Part shown: positions 15,245 through 23,043 of the stretch, piece by piece
How the letters are laid out: each line of letters starts with the position of its first letter
How positions within the stretch are numbered: the stretch's first letter is position 1
NCBI RefSeq assembly: GCF_000718555.1
Contig: NZ_JOAN01000012.1
Location: 62,001-126,000, forward strand
Source: Micromonospora chokoriensis
Lineage (GTDB): Bacteria > Actinomycetota > Actinomycetes > Mycobacteriales > Micromonosporaceae
Length of the DNA: 64,000 bases
Direction: 5' to 3'
The notes under the pieces: generated by a model
Told to the model about the DNA's origin: nothing
Seen by the model: only the letters and a program-made list of their open reading frames with translations
Database searches by the model: none
Made by a program: the position numbers and the translations under genes

Positions 15245-17011
15245 TCAGCGAGCGATCTCGGTGACCCGGGACTCGCGGACCACGGTGACCCGGATCTGAC
15301 CCGGGTAGGTCAGCTCCTCCTCGATCTGCTTGGCCACGTCGCGGGCCAGCACGGCCGCTCCGATGTCGTCCACGTCGTCCGGCTTGACCATCACCCGGAT
15401 CTCCCGGCCGGCCTGCATGGCGAAGACCTTGTCCACGCCGAGCTTGCTGGCCGCGATCTCCTCGATCCGCTCAAGCCGCTTGACGTACGCCTCCAGGCTC
15501 TCCCGACGTGCGCCCGGCCGACCGCCGGAGCAGGCGTCGGAGGCCTGGGTGAGCACGGCCTCGATGGTCTGCGGGGGGACCTCGTTGTGGTGCGCCTCGA
15601 TGGCGTGCACCACGTCCTCGTGCTCGCCGTACTTGCGGGCCAGGTCCGCGCCGATGATCGCGTGGCTGCCCTCCACCTCATGGGTGAGCGCCTTGCCGAT
15701 GTCGTGCAGGAACGCCGACCGCTTGATGATGGGCACGTCCAGCCGCAGCTCGGCGGCCATGATGCCGGCGATGTGGGCGGTCTCGACCAGGTGCTTGAGC
15801 ACGTTCTGCCCGTACGAGGTGCGGTAGCGCAGCCGGCCGAGCAGGGTCACCAGCTCCGGGTGGATCTCGGTGATGCCGACCTCGACGAGGGCGTCCTCGG
15901 CGGCGCGGAGGCAGAGCTGCTCCACCTCCTGCCGGGCCAGATCGTAGACCTCCTCGATCCGGTGCGGGTGGATCCGCCCGTCCAGGACCAGCTTCTCCAG
16001 GGTCAGCCGGCCCACCTCGCGACGGACCGGGTCGAAGCAGGAGAGCAGCACCGCCTCGGGGGTGTCGTCGATGATCAGGTTGACGCCGGTCACCGACTCG
16101 AAGGCGCGGATGTTGCGCCCCTCCCGGCCGATGATCCGCCCCTTCATCTCGTCACCGGGCAGGTGCAGGACGCTCACCACGCTCTCCGCGGTCTGCTCGC
16201 TGGCGACCCGCTGGATCGCGTCCACCACGATGTGTCGGGCCCGCTGCTCGGCCGTGTTGCGCGCGTCGGACTCGATGTCCCGCACGAGCAGCGCGGCCTC
16301 CCGCTTGGCGGACGTCTCGATGGCGTCGACCAGCTCCTGTCGCGCGGAGTCGGCGGTGAGCCCGGCGACCCGCTCCAACTCCCGGCGGCGCAGCTCCTCC
16401 GACTCGGTGAGCTCGATCTCCCGCTGGGCGAGCGCGGTCTCCCGGGCGGCGAGGGCAGCCTTCGCGGCGGTGAGCTGCCGCTCCCGCTCAGCGAAGCGCT
16501 CCACCTCCTCGGTGTGCATCCGTTCCCGCTCGTCCATCCGAGCTGCCCGACGTTCCACCTCGGCGGCCTGCTCCCGGGTGGTGGCGGCGAGCACCGCGAC
16601 CTCCCGCTCGCCGCTGCGCCGCGCTGCCGTCCGCAGCTGTTCGGCGTCCGCCTCGGCCTGCTTGTGGGCGCGCTCCAGAACGGTGTCCGCCTCGGCCCGG
16701 GCGTCGTCGAGGACCCGACGCGCCTCGGCGCGGGCCGCCTTCGCCTCGGCCTTCGCCGCCGCCGCCTCGGTACGAGCTGCGGCAGCCGCGGACTTCGCCA
16801 CGTCGATCGTGCTGTTCGCCTCGTCGGCCGCGGTCCGCAGGGCGGCCAGCGACTGCTCCTGGCGGTCCTTCTCGGCGATGAAGGCGGGATCCTCCGGGGC
16901 CGGCGCGGCGCCCATCCGGCGCAGTGTCCGGATGCCGACCAGCACGGCCCCGATCACCACCACCGCGAGGACGAGGACTGCCGCGAGGAGCACGACGTCG
17001 AAGGCGTTCAT
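15245..17011 (-). CDS. rny: Ribonuclease Y
   Basis: A 588-residue endoribonuclease that starts mRNA decay at the membrane. One N-terminal membrane helix (about 4-27) is followed by a long Ala/Glu/Arg-rich coiled coil (about 45-250), a KH domain with GRIIGREGRN near residue 295, an HD catalytic domain with HDIGKA near 432 and a C-terminal YmdA-like region. Its length and domain order match the family. The first ATG is used; its ribosome site is weak. It lies downstream of recA-recX across a 597-bp gap. Confidence 0.95.
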   Translation of the reverse strand: MNAFDVVLLAAVLVLAVVVIGAVLVGIRTLRRMGAAPAPEDPAFIAEKDRQEQSLAALRTAADEANSTIDVAKSAAAAARTEAAAAKAEAKAARAEARRVLDDARAEADTVLERAHKQAEADAEQLRTAARRSGEREVAVLAATTREQAAEVERRAARMDERERMHTEEVERFAERERQLTAAKAALAARETALAQREIELTESEELRRRELERVAGLTADSARQELVDAIETSAKREAALLVRDIESDARNTAEQRARHIVVDAIQRVASEQTAESVVSVLHLPGDEMKGRIIGREGRNIRAFESVTGVNLIIDDTPEAVLLSCFDPVRREVGRLTLEKLVLDGRIHPHRIEEVYDLARQEVEQLCLRAAEDALVEVGITEIHPELVTLLGRLRYRTSYGQNVLKHLVETAHIAGIMAAELRLDVPIIKRSAFLHDIGKALTHEVEGSHAIIGADLARKYGEHEDVVHAIEAHHNEVPPQTIEAVLTQASDACSGGRPGARRESLEAYVKRLERIEEIAASKLGVDKVFAMQAGREIRVMVKPDDVDDIGAAVLARDVAKQIEEELTYPGQIRVTVVRESRVTEIAR

Positions 17012-17608
17012 GCCGGGACCCCGTCGGGTCTACCGGTGAACCTGTGCCGCCGCCCCGCCATGGCCGCCTCCCCTAACGTCGAGACCGCAGCGACCGTGCC
17101 CGGGGCACACTCCTGCGGCTGTGGACGCCCGACCGGAGCGGCTGGCCGTGGATAGCTTTCTCCGCCGGCGGTGCCCGGGAGGCAGCGTCGGCGACCGGGT
17201 GCAGTTGTCGCAGAGTTCCGGAACGGCCTGTCCGGAACTGCCGCCAAAGGCCGCGGAGTCGGCCAAAGTGATGCTGTCTTGTTACGCGATCTATGTTGTG
17301 CGCTTAGCCTGCGCTGGTCGGGCAATGTGAGCCTGTATGGCGAGGCTAGGTCGCCGGGGGTGCTCTGGTCAAGGACTCATGATCAAACCCCCCGAACGGA
17401 GAGAAGTTGCGTCGTCACCGCGCGCTGATATCACGCCGGACAGGAGGGGACAAACTCCACGAGGTGTACGAGCGGCGAAACGAGTCATGCCTGCTCAACC
17501 CGGGCCTAACCGACCGTCCGGTGCCATACGGCCTGGGTACGCCGGTCGGTGGGCGGGTGTGACCCAACCGTCCAACTGGCGGACAACCACCGCGCGAACG
17601 CCAGACGA
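17012..17608. other. 597-bp gap between recX and rny with a candidate rny promoter
   Basis: No convincing coding frame is seen on either strand: possible frames lack ribosome sites and family similarity. The base composition becomes mixed near 17270-17300. The only site I can point to is a minus-strand promoter candidate at 17343-17372, which would leave a leader of roughly 325 nt before rny. A C6 run near 17388 facing a G5 run near 17356 could form a weak hairpin. Confidence 0.5.
17343..17372 (-). promoter_or_regulatory. Candidate rny promoter
   Basis: On the minus strand TTGACC (17367-17372) and TAGCCT (17343-17348) are spaced by 18 bp, matching TTGAC and TAnnnT. It is the best match in the recX-rny gap. 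Motif evidence only. Confidence 0.35.
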
Positions 17609-18307
17609 TCAGTCGGACGAACGGCTGTCGCGCTCCAATTCACCCTCGGCTTCGGCGAGCGCGTCGGCGTCGATCTGCTCGGCGAACTCGGCCGCCTCGG
17701 CGCTCTGCGCGGCGAGCGCGTCCTTCACCGCCCGGATCGCCACGCCGGGCGGGTAGCCCTTGCGGGCCAGCATGCCCACCAGTCGGCGGAAGACCGCGTC
17801 CGGCTCACCTCGGGCGGTACGCAACTTGCGGTCCACGAGGCCACGGGCGGTGTCCGCCTCGGTCTCCTCGTCCAGCTCACCCAGCGCCTCGGTGGCCACC
17901 TCGCCGTCCACGCCCTTGCGGCGCAGCTCGTTGGCGAGCGCCCGACGAGCGAGGCCACGCCCGGCGTGCCGGCTGGACACCCAGGCCCGGGCGAACGCGG
18001 CGTCATCGATGATGCCGACCTCGTCGTACCGGTCGAGCACCTCGGCCGAGACCTCCTCGGAGATGCCCCGCTTGGCCAACGCCCCGGCCAGCTCGGCCCG
18101 GGTGCGGGGCCGGACGGCGAGCTGGCGCAGGCAGATCTCGCGGGCCACCTCGGACTCGTCGCGAGGGGGGGCCGGAGACTCGACGGTGTCGGTCTCCTCG
18201 GACCGACCCCGGCGGCCTCGTCGGGGTCGGGGCGGATCGGTGGCGTCGCCCGTACGAGGCGGACTGGCATCCCAGCCCCGCCCCGTACGAGCGCGTCGTC
18301 CTGCCAT
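17609..18307 (-). CDS. recX: RecX, regulator of RecA
   Basis: A 232-residue protein with an acidic/arginine-rich N-terminal extension (about 1-50) followed by the three-helix RecX repeats: AREICLRQLAVRPRTRAELA, then GIIDDAAFARAWVSSR, then LRRKGVDGEVATEAL. RecX binds RecA filaments and restrains strand exchange. It starts 14 bp after the recA stop and is almost certainly cotranscribed and SOS-induced with it. The C-terminus is highly acidic. Confidence 0.93.
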   Translation of the reverse strand: MAGRRARTGRGWDASPPRTGDATDPPRPRRGRRGRSEETDTVESPAPPRDESEVAREICLRQLAVRPRTRAELAGALAKRGISEEVSAEVLDRYDEVGIIDDAAFARAWVSSRHAGRGLARRALANELRRKGVDGEVATEALGELDEETEADTARGLVDRKLRTARGEPDAVFRRLVGMLARKGYPPGVAIRAVKDALAAQSAEAAEFAEQIDADALAEAEGELERDSRSSD

Positions 18308-18321
18308 CAGTCAGCGACCGA

Positions 18322-19368
18322 TCAGAAGTCGACCGGCGGCAGCTCCGGGCCACCGGCGGCGTCACCCGCGCCGACCCCGACGCCGAGCTTCTCCAGGATC
18401 TTCTTCTCGATCTCGGCGGCCACGTCCGGGTTCTCCTTCAGGAACTCCCGGGCCTTCTCCTTGCCCTGGCCGAGCTGGTCGCCGTCGTACGTGTACCACG
18501 CGCCGGACTTACGGATGATCGCCTGCTCCACGCCGACGTCGATCAGCGAGCCCTCGCGCGAGATGCCTTTGCCGTACATGATGTCGAACTCGGCCTGCTT
18601 GAACGGTGCGGCGACCTTGTTCTTCACGACCTTGACCCGGGTGCGGTTACCGACCACGTCGGTGCCGTCCTTGAGGCTCTCGATGCGTCGCACGTCGAGC
18701 CGGACCGAGGCGTAGAACTTCAGCGCCCGACCACCGGTGGTGGTCTCCGGGCTGCCGAACATGACGCCGATCTTTTCCCGCAGCTGGTTGATGAAGATCG
18801 CCGTGGTGCCGGTGTTGCTGAGCACACCGGTGATCTTCCGTAGTGCCTGGCTCATCAGCCGGGCCTGAAGGCCCACGTGGCTGTCGCCCATCTCGCCCTC
18901 GATCTCGGCGCGCGGCACCAGGGCCGCCACCGAGTCGATCACGATGATGTCCAGAGCGCCGGAGCGGATCAGCATGTCCGCGATCTCCAGCGCCTGTTCG
19001 CCGGTGTCCGGCTGCGAGACCAGCATGGCGTCGGTGTCGACGCCGAGGGCCTTCGCGTACTCCGGGTCGAGCGCGTGCTCGGCGTCGATGAAGGCGGCGA
19101 TGCCACCGTTGCGCTGGGCGTTGGCCACCGCGTGCAGCGCCACCGTGGTCTTACCACTGGACTCGGGGCCGTAGATCTCGACCACCCGGCCACGCGGCAG
19201 ACCACCAATGCCCAGCGCCACGTCGAGCGCGATGGAGCCGGTCGGAATAATCGCGGTCTGGACGACCGGCCGGTCACCCAGCCGCATCACCGAGCCCTTG
19301 CCGAATTGCTTGTCAATCTGAGCGAGAGCAAGGTCGAGTGCCTTCTCCCGGTCAGGCCCTGCTGCCAT
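18322..19368 (-). CDS. recA: RecA recombinase
   Basis: A 348-residue RecA that forms filaments on single-stranded DNA, drives homologous recombination and triggers LexA self-cleavage. Walker A is GPESSGKT at 67-74; the DNA-binding loop blocks ([25 protein letters not shown], [25 protein letters not shown]) are intact. No intein is present. The ATG at 19368 ([15 protein letters not shown]) is preceded by GGGGTGG and gives the standard actinobacterial length; a 16-codon upstream extension is open but atypical. LexA and DnaA-box-like sites lie about 100-150 bp upstream. Confidence 0.97.
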   Translation of the reverse strand: MAAGPDREKALDLALAQIDKQFGKGSVMRLGDRPVVQTAIIPTGSIALDVALGIGGLPRGRVVEIYGPESSGKTTVALHAVANAQRNGGIAAFIDAEHALDPEYAKALGVDTDAMLVSQPDTGEQALEIADMLIRSGALDIIVIDSVAALVPRAEIEGEMGDSHVGLQARLMSQALRKITGVLSNTGTTAIFINQLREKIGVMFGSPETTTGGRALKFYASVRLDVRRIESLKDGTDVVGNRTRVKVVKNKVAAPFKQAEFDIMYGKGISREGSLIDVGVEQAIIRKSGAWYTYDGDQLGQGKEKAREFLKENPDVAAEIEKKILEKLGVGVGAGDAAGGPELPPVDF

Positions 19369-19469
19369 GGTTGCCACCCCTGCCTTCGCCGGCGTCTTTG
19401 CTGAGCTTCGCGTCACGCGGACACGCTAGGCGCTAGGTCCGACAGAAAACCAGCCGACGGGCCGCGAGC

Positions 19470-19496
19470 TGTGGACGAGCACCCCGCTGTGGACAA
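19470..19496 (-). promoter_or_regulatory. Two DnaA-box-like 9-mers upstream of recA
   Basis: On the minus strand TTGTCCACA (19488-19496) and TCGTCCACA (19470-19478) lie 18 bp apart, in the same orientation as recA. TTGTCCACA is the preferred DnaA box reported for Streptomyces. They directly adjoin the LexA box. Binding is inferred, not shown. Confidence 0.45.
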
Positions 19497-19499
19497 TAG

Positions 19500-19515
19500 C
19501 CGAACAGGTGTACGA
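19500..19515. promoter_or_regulatory. LexA (SOS) box of recA
   Basis: CCGAACAGGTGTACGA matches the actinobacterial SOS box TCGAAC-N4-GTTCGA at all but two arm positions and shares the AGGT core I recall from the mycobacterial recA box. It lies about 130 bp before the recA start, so recA-recX should be derepressed by DNA damage. Confidence 0.7.
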
Positions 19516-19552
19516 CTCGAGAAGCGACACGCGGAAGCGACGAAAAGGCTGC

Positions 19553-19753
19553 TCAGCGTAGTCGAGCGGGCACCCGGTCGGGGTACGCGGCGCAGACCGC
19601 CCGCCACACCACGTGCGTCTGCTCCCCCGATGCCAGCGCCTGCTCGATGGTCCGTCCGCCGAGCTGGGACAGCACCTGATCGCGGGCGATGCTGGCCGCG
19701 TAGCCGGGCCCGAACGCCTCGTCCAGCCGCGTCCAGAAGTCGGTCAGCCGCAC
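19553..19753 (-). CDS. DUF3046 family protein
   Basis: A 66-residue protein, RLTDFWTRLDEAFGPGYAASIARDQ, then GGRTIEQALASGE and VWRAVCAAYPDRVPARLR, the typical small protein found directly upstream of recA in actinobacteria. The start is GTG at 19753 with GGAGGG upstream; the frame is open further upstream only inside the MFS gene. It begins 5 bp after that gene's stop. No function is established. Confidence 0.88.
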   Translation of the reverse strand: MRLTDFWTRLDEAFGPGYAASIARDQVLSQLGGRTIEQALASGEQTHVVWRAVCAAYPDRVPARLR

Positions 19754-19758
19754 AGTGA

Positions 19759-21132
19759 TCAGCCCTCCTCGTCCGGCGCCCCGGTCGGCACCGGGCGCAA
19801 CGCTAGCGCCACCAGGGGCACCGCCGCGACCGCCGCGAGCAGGGTGAGCACGGGATATCCGGCGAACTGCATGACAAACCCACTGGCCACGGCGGCCCCG
19901 GCCCCGGCCAACCCCATGATCAGGTCGGACAGCCCCTGGACGCTCGGCCGTACCCCGGCCGGCACCGACTCGGACAGCAGGGTCGAGCCGGCCACCATCG
20001 TCCCCGACCAGCCCAGCCCGAGCAGGACCAGACCCACCGACAGCCGAGGCGTGTGGTGCCCGGCGGTGCCGGCGACCGCGCAGGCGGCCAGCAGCAGCCC
20101 GACCCCACCGAGGATCACCGCCCGTCGACCGAGCCGGTCGGTGAGCCAACCGACCACCGGGGAGAACGCGTACATGCCGGCGATGTGCAGACTCAACACG
20201 ATGCCGACCAGCCGCAACACGTCGGCATCGGCGTGCGACTCACCGAGCCGGACCGGGGTCATCGCCATCACCGCCACCATCACCAGGTGACCCACCGCCA
20301 CCGCGGCGATGCCGAGTCGGGCGGCGGGCTGCCCGCGTACCACCGACCAGGCCGCACGCATCCCGGCGCCGCGCGGCGCGCGCACCTTGACCGGCGCGGC
20401 CGCCGGTGTCGCATCGCCGCCAGCCGCGGGCGCCTCGGCCGCCACGGCGGTCGCCGTCGCGTCGGCGGCGGGCTCCTCGGCCGCCGCGAGCCGCCGCGCG
20501 GTGAGCAGCGGGTCGGGCCGGAGCAACCCCAGGAGTACGACGGCAGCCAGCACGAACGCGGCCGCGCTGAACGCGAACGGGCCGGCCAGCGGGGGCAGCC
20601 CCCAGCCGGTGGTGACCCGGTCGGCCAGCGCCGCGAAGTTCGGCGCGGCCACCGCACCGATGGTGGTCGCCCAGACGATCAGGGAGAGCTGCCGCCCTCG
20701 TCGGGCCGGCTCGGCGAGATCCACTGCCGTGTAGCGGGCCTGCAGGTTCGCGGCCGTGCCCCCGCCGAAGAGGAGCATGCCGAGGAAGAGCAACGGCACC
20801 GAGCGGGTGACGGCGGCCAGCACCACCAGTACACCGCCGACGGCCCCGACCGTGTACGCCAACACCAGGCCCGGCCGGCGACCGTGCCGGGCCATGACCC
20901 GGGTGACCGGGACGGCGAGCAGCGCGGCACCGACGACGCCGGCGCTCTGCGCGACACCGGCCACCGCGGTCCCGGCGATCCGTGCCGCGAGCAGCGCGCC
21001 GACGGCGATGCCGATGGTGACGCCGATTCCGCCGATGATCTGCGTGGTGAAGAGCAGCCGCAGGGTGCGCCGCTGGATCGACGTGACGTCGGGTCGGGCG
21101 GCGGGACGCGGCGCGGTCAGGTCGGTCGCCAT
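19759..21132 (-). CDS. MFS transporter
   Basis: A 457-residue major facilitator protein with about 12 membrane segments, split by a long Ala/Pro/Glu-rich cytoplasmic loop (about residues 205-265). The motif-A-like loop RVMARHGRRPGL and its second-half counterpart GWLTDRLGRRAVILGG are clear. The ATG at 21132 has AGGAGC upstream; an in-frame extension of 15 codons lacks a ribosome site. Probably a drug or metabolite exporter; the substrate cannot be read from the sequence. It is in line with DUF3046 and recA. Confidence 0.85.
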   Translation of the reverse strand: MATDLTAPRPAARPDVTSIQRRTLRLLFTTQIIGGIGVTIGIAVGALLAARIAGTAVAGVAQSAGVVGAALLAVPVTRVMARHGRRPGLVLAYTVGAVGGVLVVLAAVTRSVPLLFLGMLLFGGGTAANLQARYTAVDLAEPARRGRQLSLIVWATTIGAVAAPNFAALADRVTTGWGLPPLAGPFAFSAAAFVLAAVVLLGLLRPDPLLTARRLAAAEEPAADATATAVAAEAPAAGGDATPAAAPVKVRAPRGAGMRAAWSVVRGQPAARLGIAAVAVGHLVMVAVMAMTPVRLGESHADADVLRLVGIVLSLHIAGMYAFSPVVGWLTDRLGRRAVILGGVGLLLAACAVAGTAGHHTPRLSVGLVLLGLGWSGTMVAGSTLLSESVPAGVRPSVQGLSDLIMGLAGAGAAVASGFVMQFAGYPVLTLLAAVAAVPLVALALRPVPTGAPDEEG

Positions 21133-21219
21133 CGGCGCTCCTGTCGGAAGGGGTGACTCATCCTCGCGCACCCGCACCGGTCAGCGGCAGTGGGTCTGCC
21201 GAGCGCCGAACCGTCCACC

Positions 21220-21243
21220 GGCTCCGCTCCGTTTGAGCGGGCC
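21220..21243 (-). terminator. Hairpin downstream of the 21.3 kb membrane protein gene
   Basis: GGCTCCGCTC and GAGCGGGCC pair with a single bulged base around a CGTTT loop, about 85 bp beyond the stop of the minus-strand gene at 21327 and before the MFS gene. Likely a terminator; there is no T-run. Confidence 0.4.
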
Positions 21244-21326
21244 CGCCCGCAACGGGGTCGCTGCCGGCGCGACCCACGCCTATGGTGCCCGGATGAGCCC
21301 TCCGACAAGCGCTCTCACCTGCGCGA

Positions 21327-21908
21327 TCAGGGTGTTTCCGGTGGGTTGGGCACGGCCAGCAGGGACGCGAGCCGACGGATCTGGGTCAGAGTGCGCGCGG
21401 CGACGGCCACACTGACTACCGCGACCACGCCGAAGATCACCGCGAAGCCCTCGTTGTCGGCAGCGAGCAGAGCGAGCAGGATCAGCCCGAGAGAGGTGCC
21501 CACGATGGACAGCAGCGCCGCCCAGGTGGCCTGCCGCTGCCCTGCGAGGTACGTGGGCAGTTCGGCCCGTACCGCGTCGTCCTCGGGCACGCTGCCGGTA
21601 CGCAGTGCCTGGCGCAGCGCGTGGCCCTCGGGATCCCGCCGGGCGTCGCCCAGAAGGCGCTGCGTCAGGGAGATCGTGGGGCCGATCCAGACGGTGTTCA
21701 GAGCGGCACCCAGCACGGCCACGGCCAGTGCGTCCTGTCGGTCGAAGAGCCAGCGCACCGGCAGCCCGATGAACACCGTCATCGGCACCCAGTAGAGGGC
21801 CATGAGCTGCAAGCCGGGTGCCCGCTCGATGAATCGCTTCAATCTCTCGCGACGCCCGGCGGCCACAGCGGACGCACCCGCACCACGCTCCTTGTTGTCA
21901 ACGTCCAT
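21327..21908 (-). CDS. Four-helix membrane protein of unknown function
   Basis: A 193-residue protein with four predicted membrane segments, near residues 35-58 (LQLMALYWVPMTVFIGLPV), 63-85, 130-152 and 160-180, and a charged middle region (QRLLGDARRDPEGHALRQAL). The ATG at 21908 is used; a GTG two codons upstream is equally possible. No family is recognised. A strong hairpin upstream separates it from udgX. Confidence 0.7.
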   Translation of the reverse strand: MDVDNKERGAGASAVAAGRRERLKRFIERAPGLQLMALYWVPMTVFIGLPVRWLFDRQDALAVAVLGAALNTVWIGPTISLTQRLLGDARRDPEGHALRQALRTGSVPEDDAVRAELPTYLAGQRQATWAALLSIVGTSLGLILLALLAADNEGFAVIFGVVAVVSVAVAARTLTQIRRLASLLAVPNPPETP

Positions 21909-21950
21909 CGACACCCGTTACCCGCTCACGCGATCCGCGAAGCACTGTCA

Positions 21951-21995
21951 ATCTTGGACGGTTTCCGTTCCGCGCGAACGGAAACTGTCCAAGAT
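21951..21995 (-). terminator. Long hairpin downstream of udgX
   Basis: Twenty-bp arms (ATCTTGGACGGTTTCCGTTC and its complement with one G:T pair) flank a CGCGC loop, 29 bp after the udgX stop. The arms are unusually AT-rich for this genome. Confidence 0.7.
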
Positions 21996-22023
21996 CTGGA
22001 CGGCTCACGGCTGCGGTTGCCGG

Positions 22024-22728
22024 CTAGCCGGGCAGGGCGCGGGTCACGACAGTGAGGTCGGCGACCAGTCCCTCGTACGCCTTGTCCTGGTCGTCCGCGC
22101 GCAGGACTGCGGACGGGTGGATGGTGGCCAACAACCGGGCCGACGGCGCGTCGGTCCGCTTTCCGGCGTTGTCCACCGGCACCTGCTCGAAGTCTGCGGG
22201 GTGTTGGGCCGATTCCGGCCAGGGCAGCAGCTCACCCCGCTGGCGGGTGACCCGGAAGGACGGGCCGAGCAGCGCCTTGGCTGCGGTCGCGCCGAGCACC
22301 ACCACGATCTCCGGACGCAGCCGGGCGAACTCGGCGACCAACCACGGTCGGCAGGCGGTGATGTGCACCTGGTCCGGGGTCTGGTGGATCCGCCGCCTGC
22401 CGCGCAGTTCAAAACGGAAGTGCTTTACGGCATTTGTCAGGTAGAGCTGCCCCGGGTCCAGCCCGGCGTCGTCGACCGCGCGGCGCAGCAGGCGTCCGGC
22501 CGGGCCGACGAAGGGCAGCCCCTTCTGGTCCTCCATGTCGCCGGGCTGCTCGCCGACCAGCACCACGCGGGCGCTTTCGTCACCCCGACCGAAGACCGTC
22601 TGGGAGGCATCCCGGTGCAGCTCACAGCCCCGGCAGCCGCCGGCAGCGGTGCGCAGGTCGTCGATGGTGTCGGCGTCGGGCGGAATGAACCGCTGGGCGC
22701 CAGGAGCGCTCCCGGTCTGCTCGGCCAT
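22024..22728 (-). CDS. udgX: UdgX-type uracil-DNA glycosylase (covalent uracil-DNA binder)
   Basis: A 234-residue Fe-S uracil-DNA glycosylase superfamily protein. Motif A is GEQPGDMEDQKGLPFVGPAG from residue 59 and the late motif is LATIHPSAVLR. The loop RRRIHQ (111-116) is the diagnostic UdgX insertion; in Mycobacterium smegmatis UdgX the loop histidine forms a covalent bond to the abasic site after uracil removal. H115 is the equivalent here. C32, C35 and C126 are candidate Fe-S ligands. It acts in repair or capture of uracil in DNA. ATG at 22728. Confidence 0.88.
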   Translation of the reverse strand: MAEQTGSAPGAQRFIPPDADTIDDLRTAAGGCRGCELHRDASQTVFGRGDESARVVLVGEQPGDMEDQKGLPFVGPAGRLLRRAVDDAGLDPGQLYLTNAVKHFRFELRGRRRIHQTPDQVHITACRPWLVAEFARLRPEIVVVLGATAAKALLGPSFRVTRQRGELLPWPESAQHPADFEQVPVDNAGKRTDAPSARLLATIHPSAVLRADDQDKAYEGLVADLTVVTRALPG

Positions 22729-22794
22729 GCCGACTGTTATATACCCGTTCGGCGCCCGCTGTCGGTTACACCCCGGCGCACCACTGCCGCCGCG

Positions 22795-22914
22795 TCAGTA
22801 CCCGTTACCGCCCCCATCGCCGCCGGAAGCGATCGCGATCAGCACGATGACGATGACGATGATCGCCACCGCCACCGCGATCCAAATCCCCTTACGAGCC
22901 CCACCAGAAGCCAT
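22795..22914 (-). CDS. 39-residue single-pass membrane peptide
   Basis: The small frame MASGGARKGIWIAVAVAII continues as a Val/Ile-rich membrane helix and ends in a Gly-rich tail (GGDGGGNGY). It starts with ATG at 22914 behind GGGAG. It resembles the very short Gly-tailed membrane proteins scattered through actinomycete genomes; no function is known. The start could lie upstream in frame, but the extension is not membrane-like. Confidence 0.55.
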   Translation of the reverse strand: MASGGARKGIWIAVAVAIIVIVIVLIAIASGGDGGGNGY

Positions 22915-22962
22915 ATCTCCCACACCTCCGGCCGGCGCATACCCGTCCCCGCCGCCCCGAAT

Positions 22963-23043
22963 CCCCGCGATCTCGCACTTTCTGTCCCGACCAACATCCA
23001 CAGGTCCGACATTCAGCCAACACAAACTGCAAGATCGCAGGGG
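22963..23043 (-). repeat. GATC-centred palindrome abutting the mocR stop codon
   Basis: Arms of about 20 bp, CCCCTGCGATCTTGCAGTTT (minus strand, 23043-23024) and its imperfect counterpart at 22963-22981, flank about 40 nt. The element begins on the base after the mocR TGA. It probably terminates mocR transcription and resembles the larger palindromes at 36.3 and 52.1 kb in its position after a stop codon. Confidence 0.55.

Noticed and set aside
17008-17325. A 105-codon frame overlapping the rny start
   Set aside because: Arg/Pro-rich product, no ribosome site, no family resemblance, and it would overlap rny and the likely rny leader.
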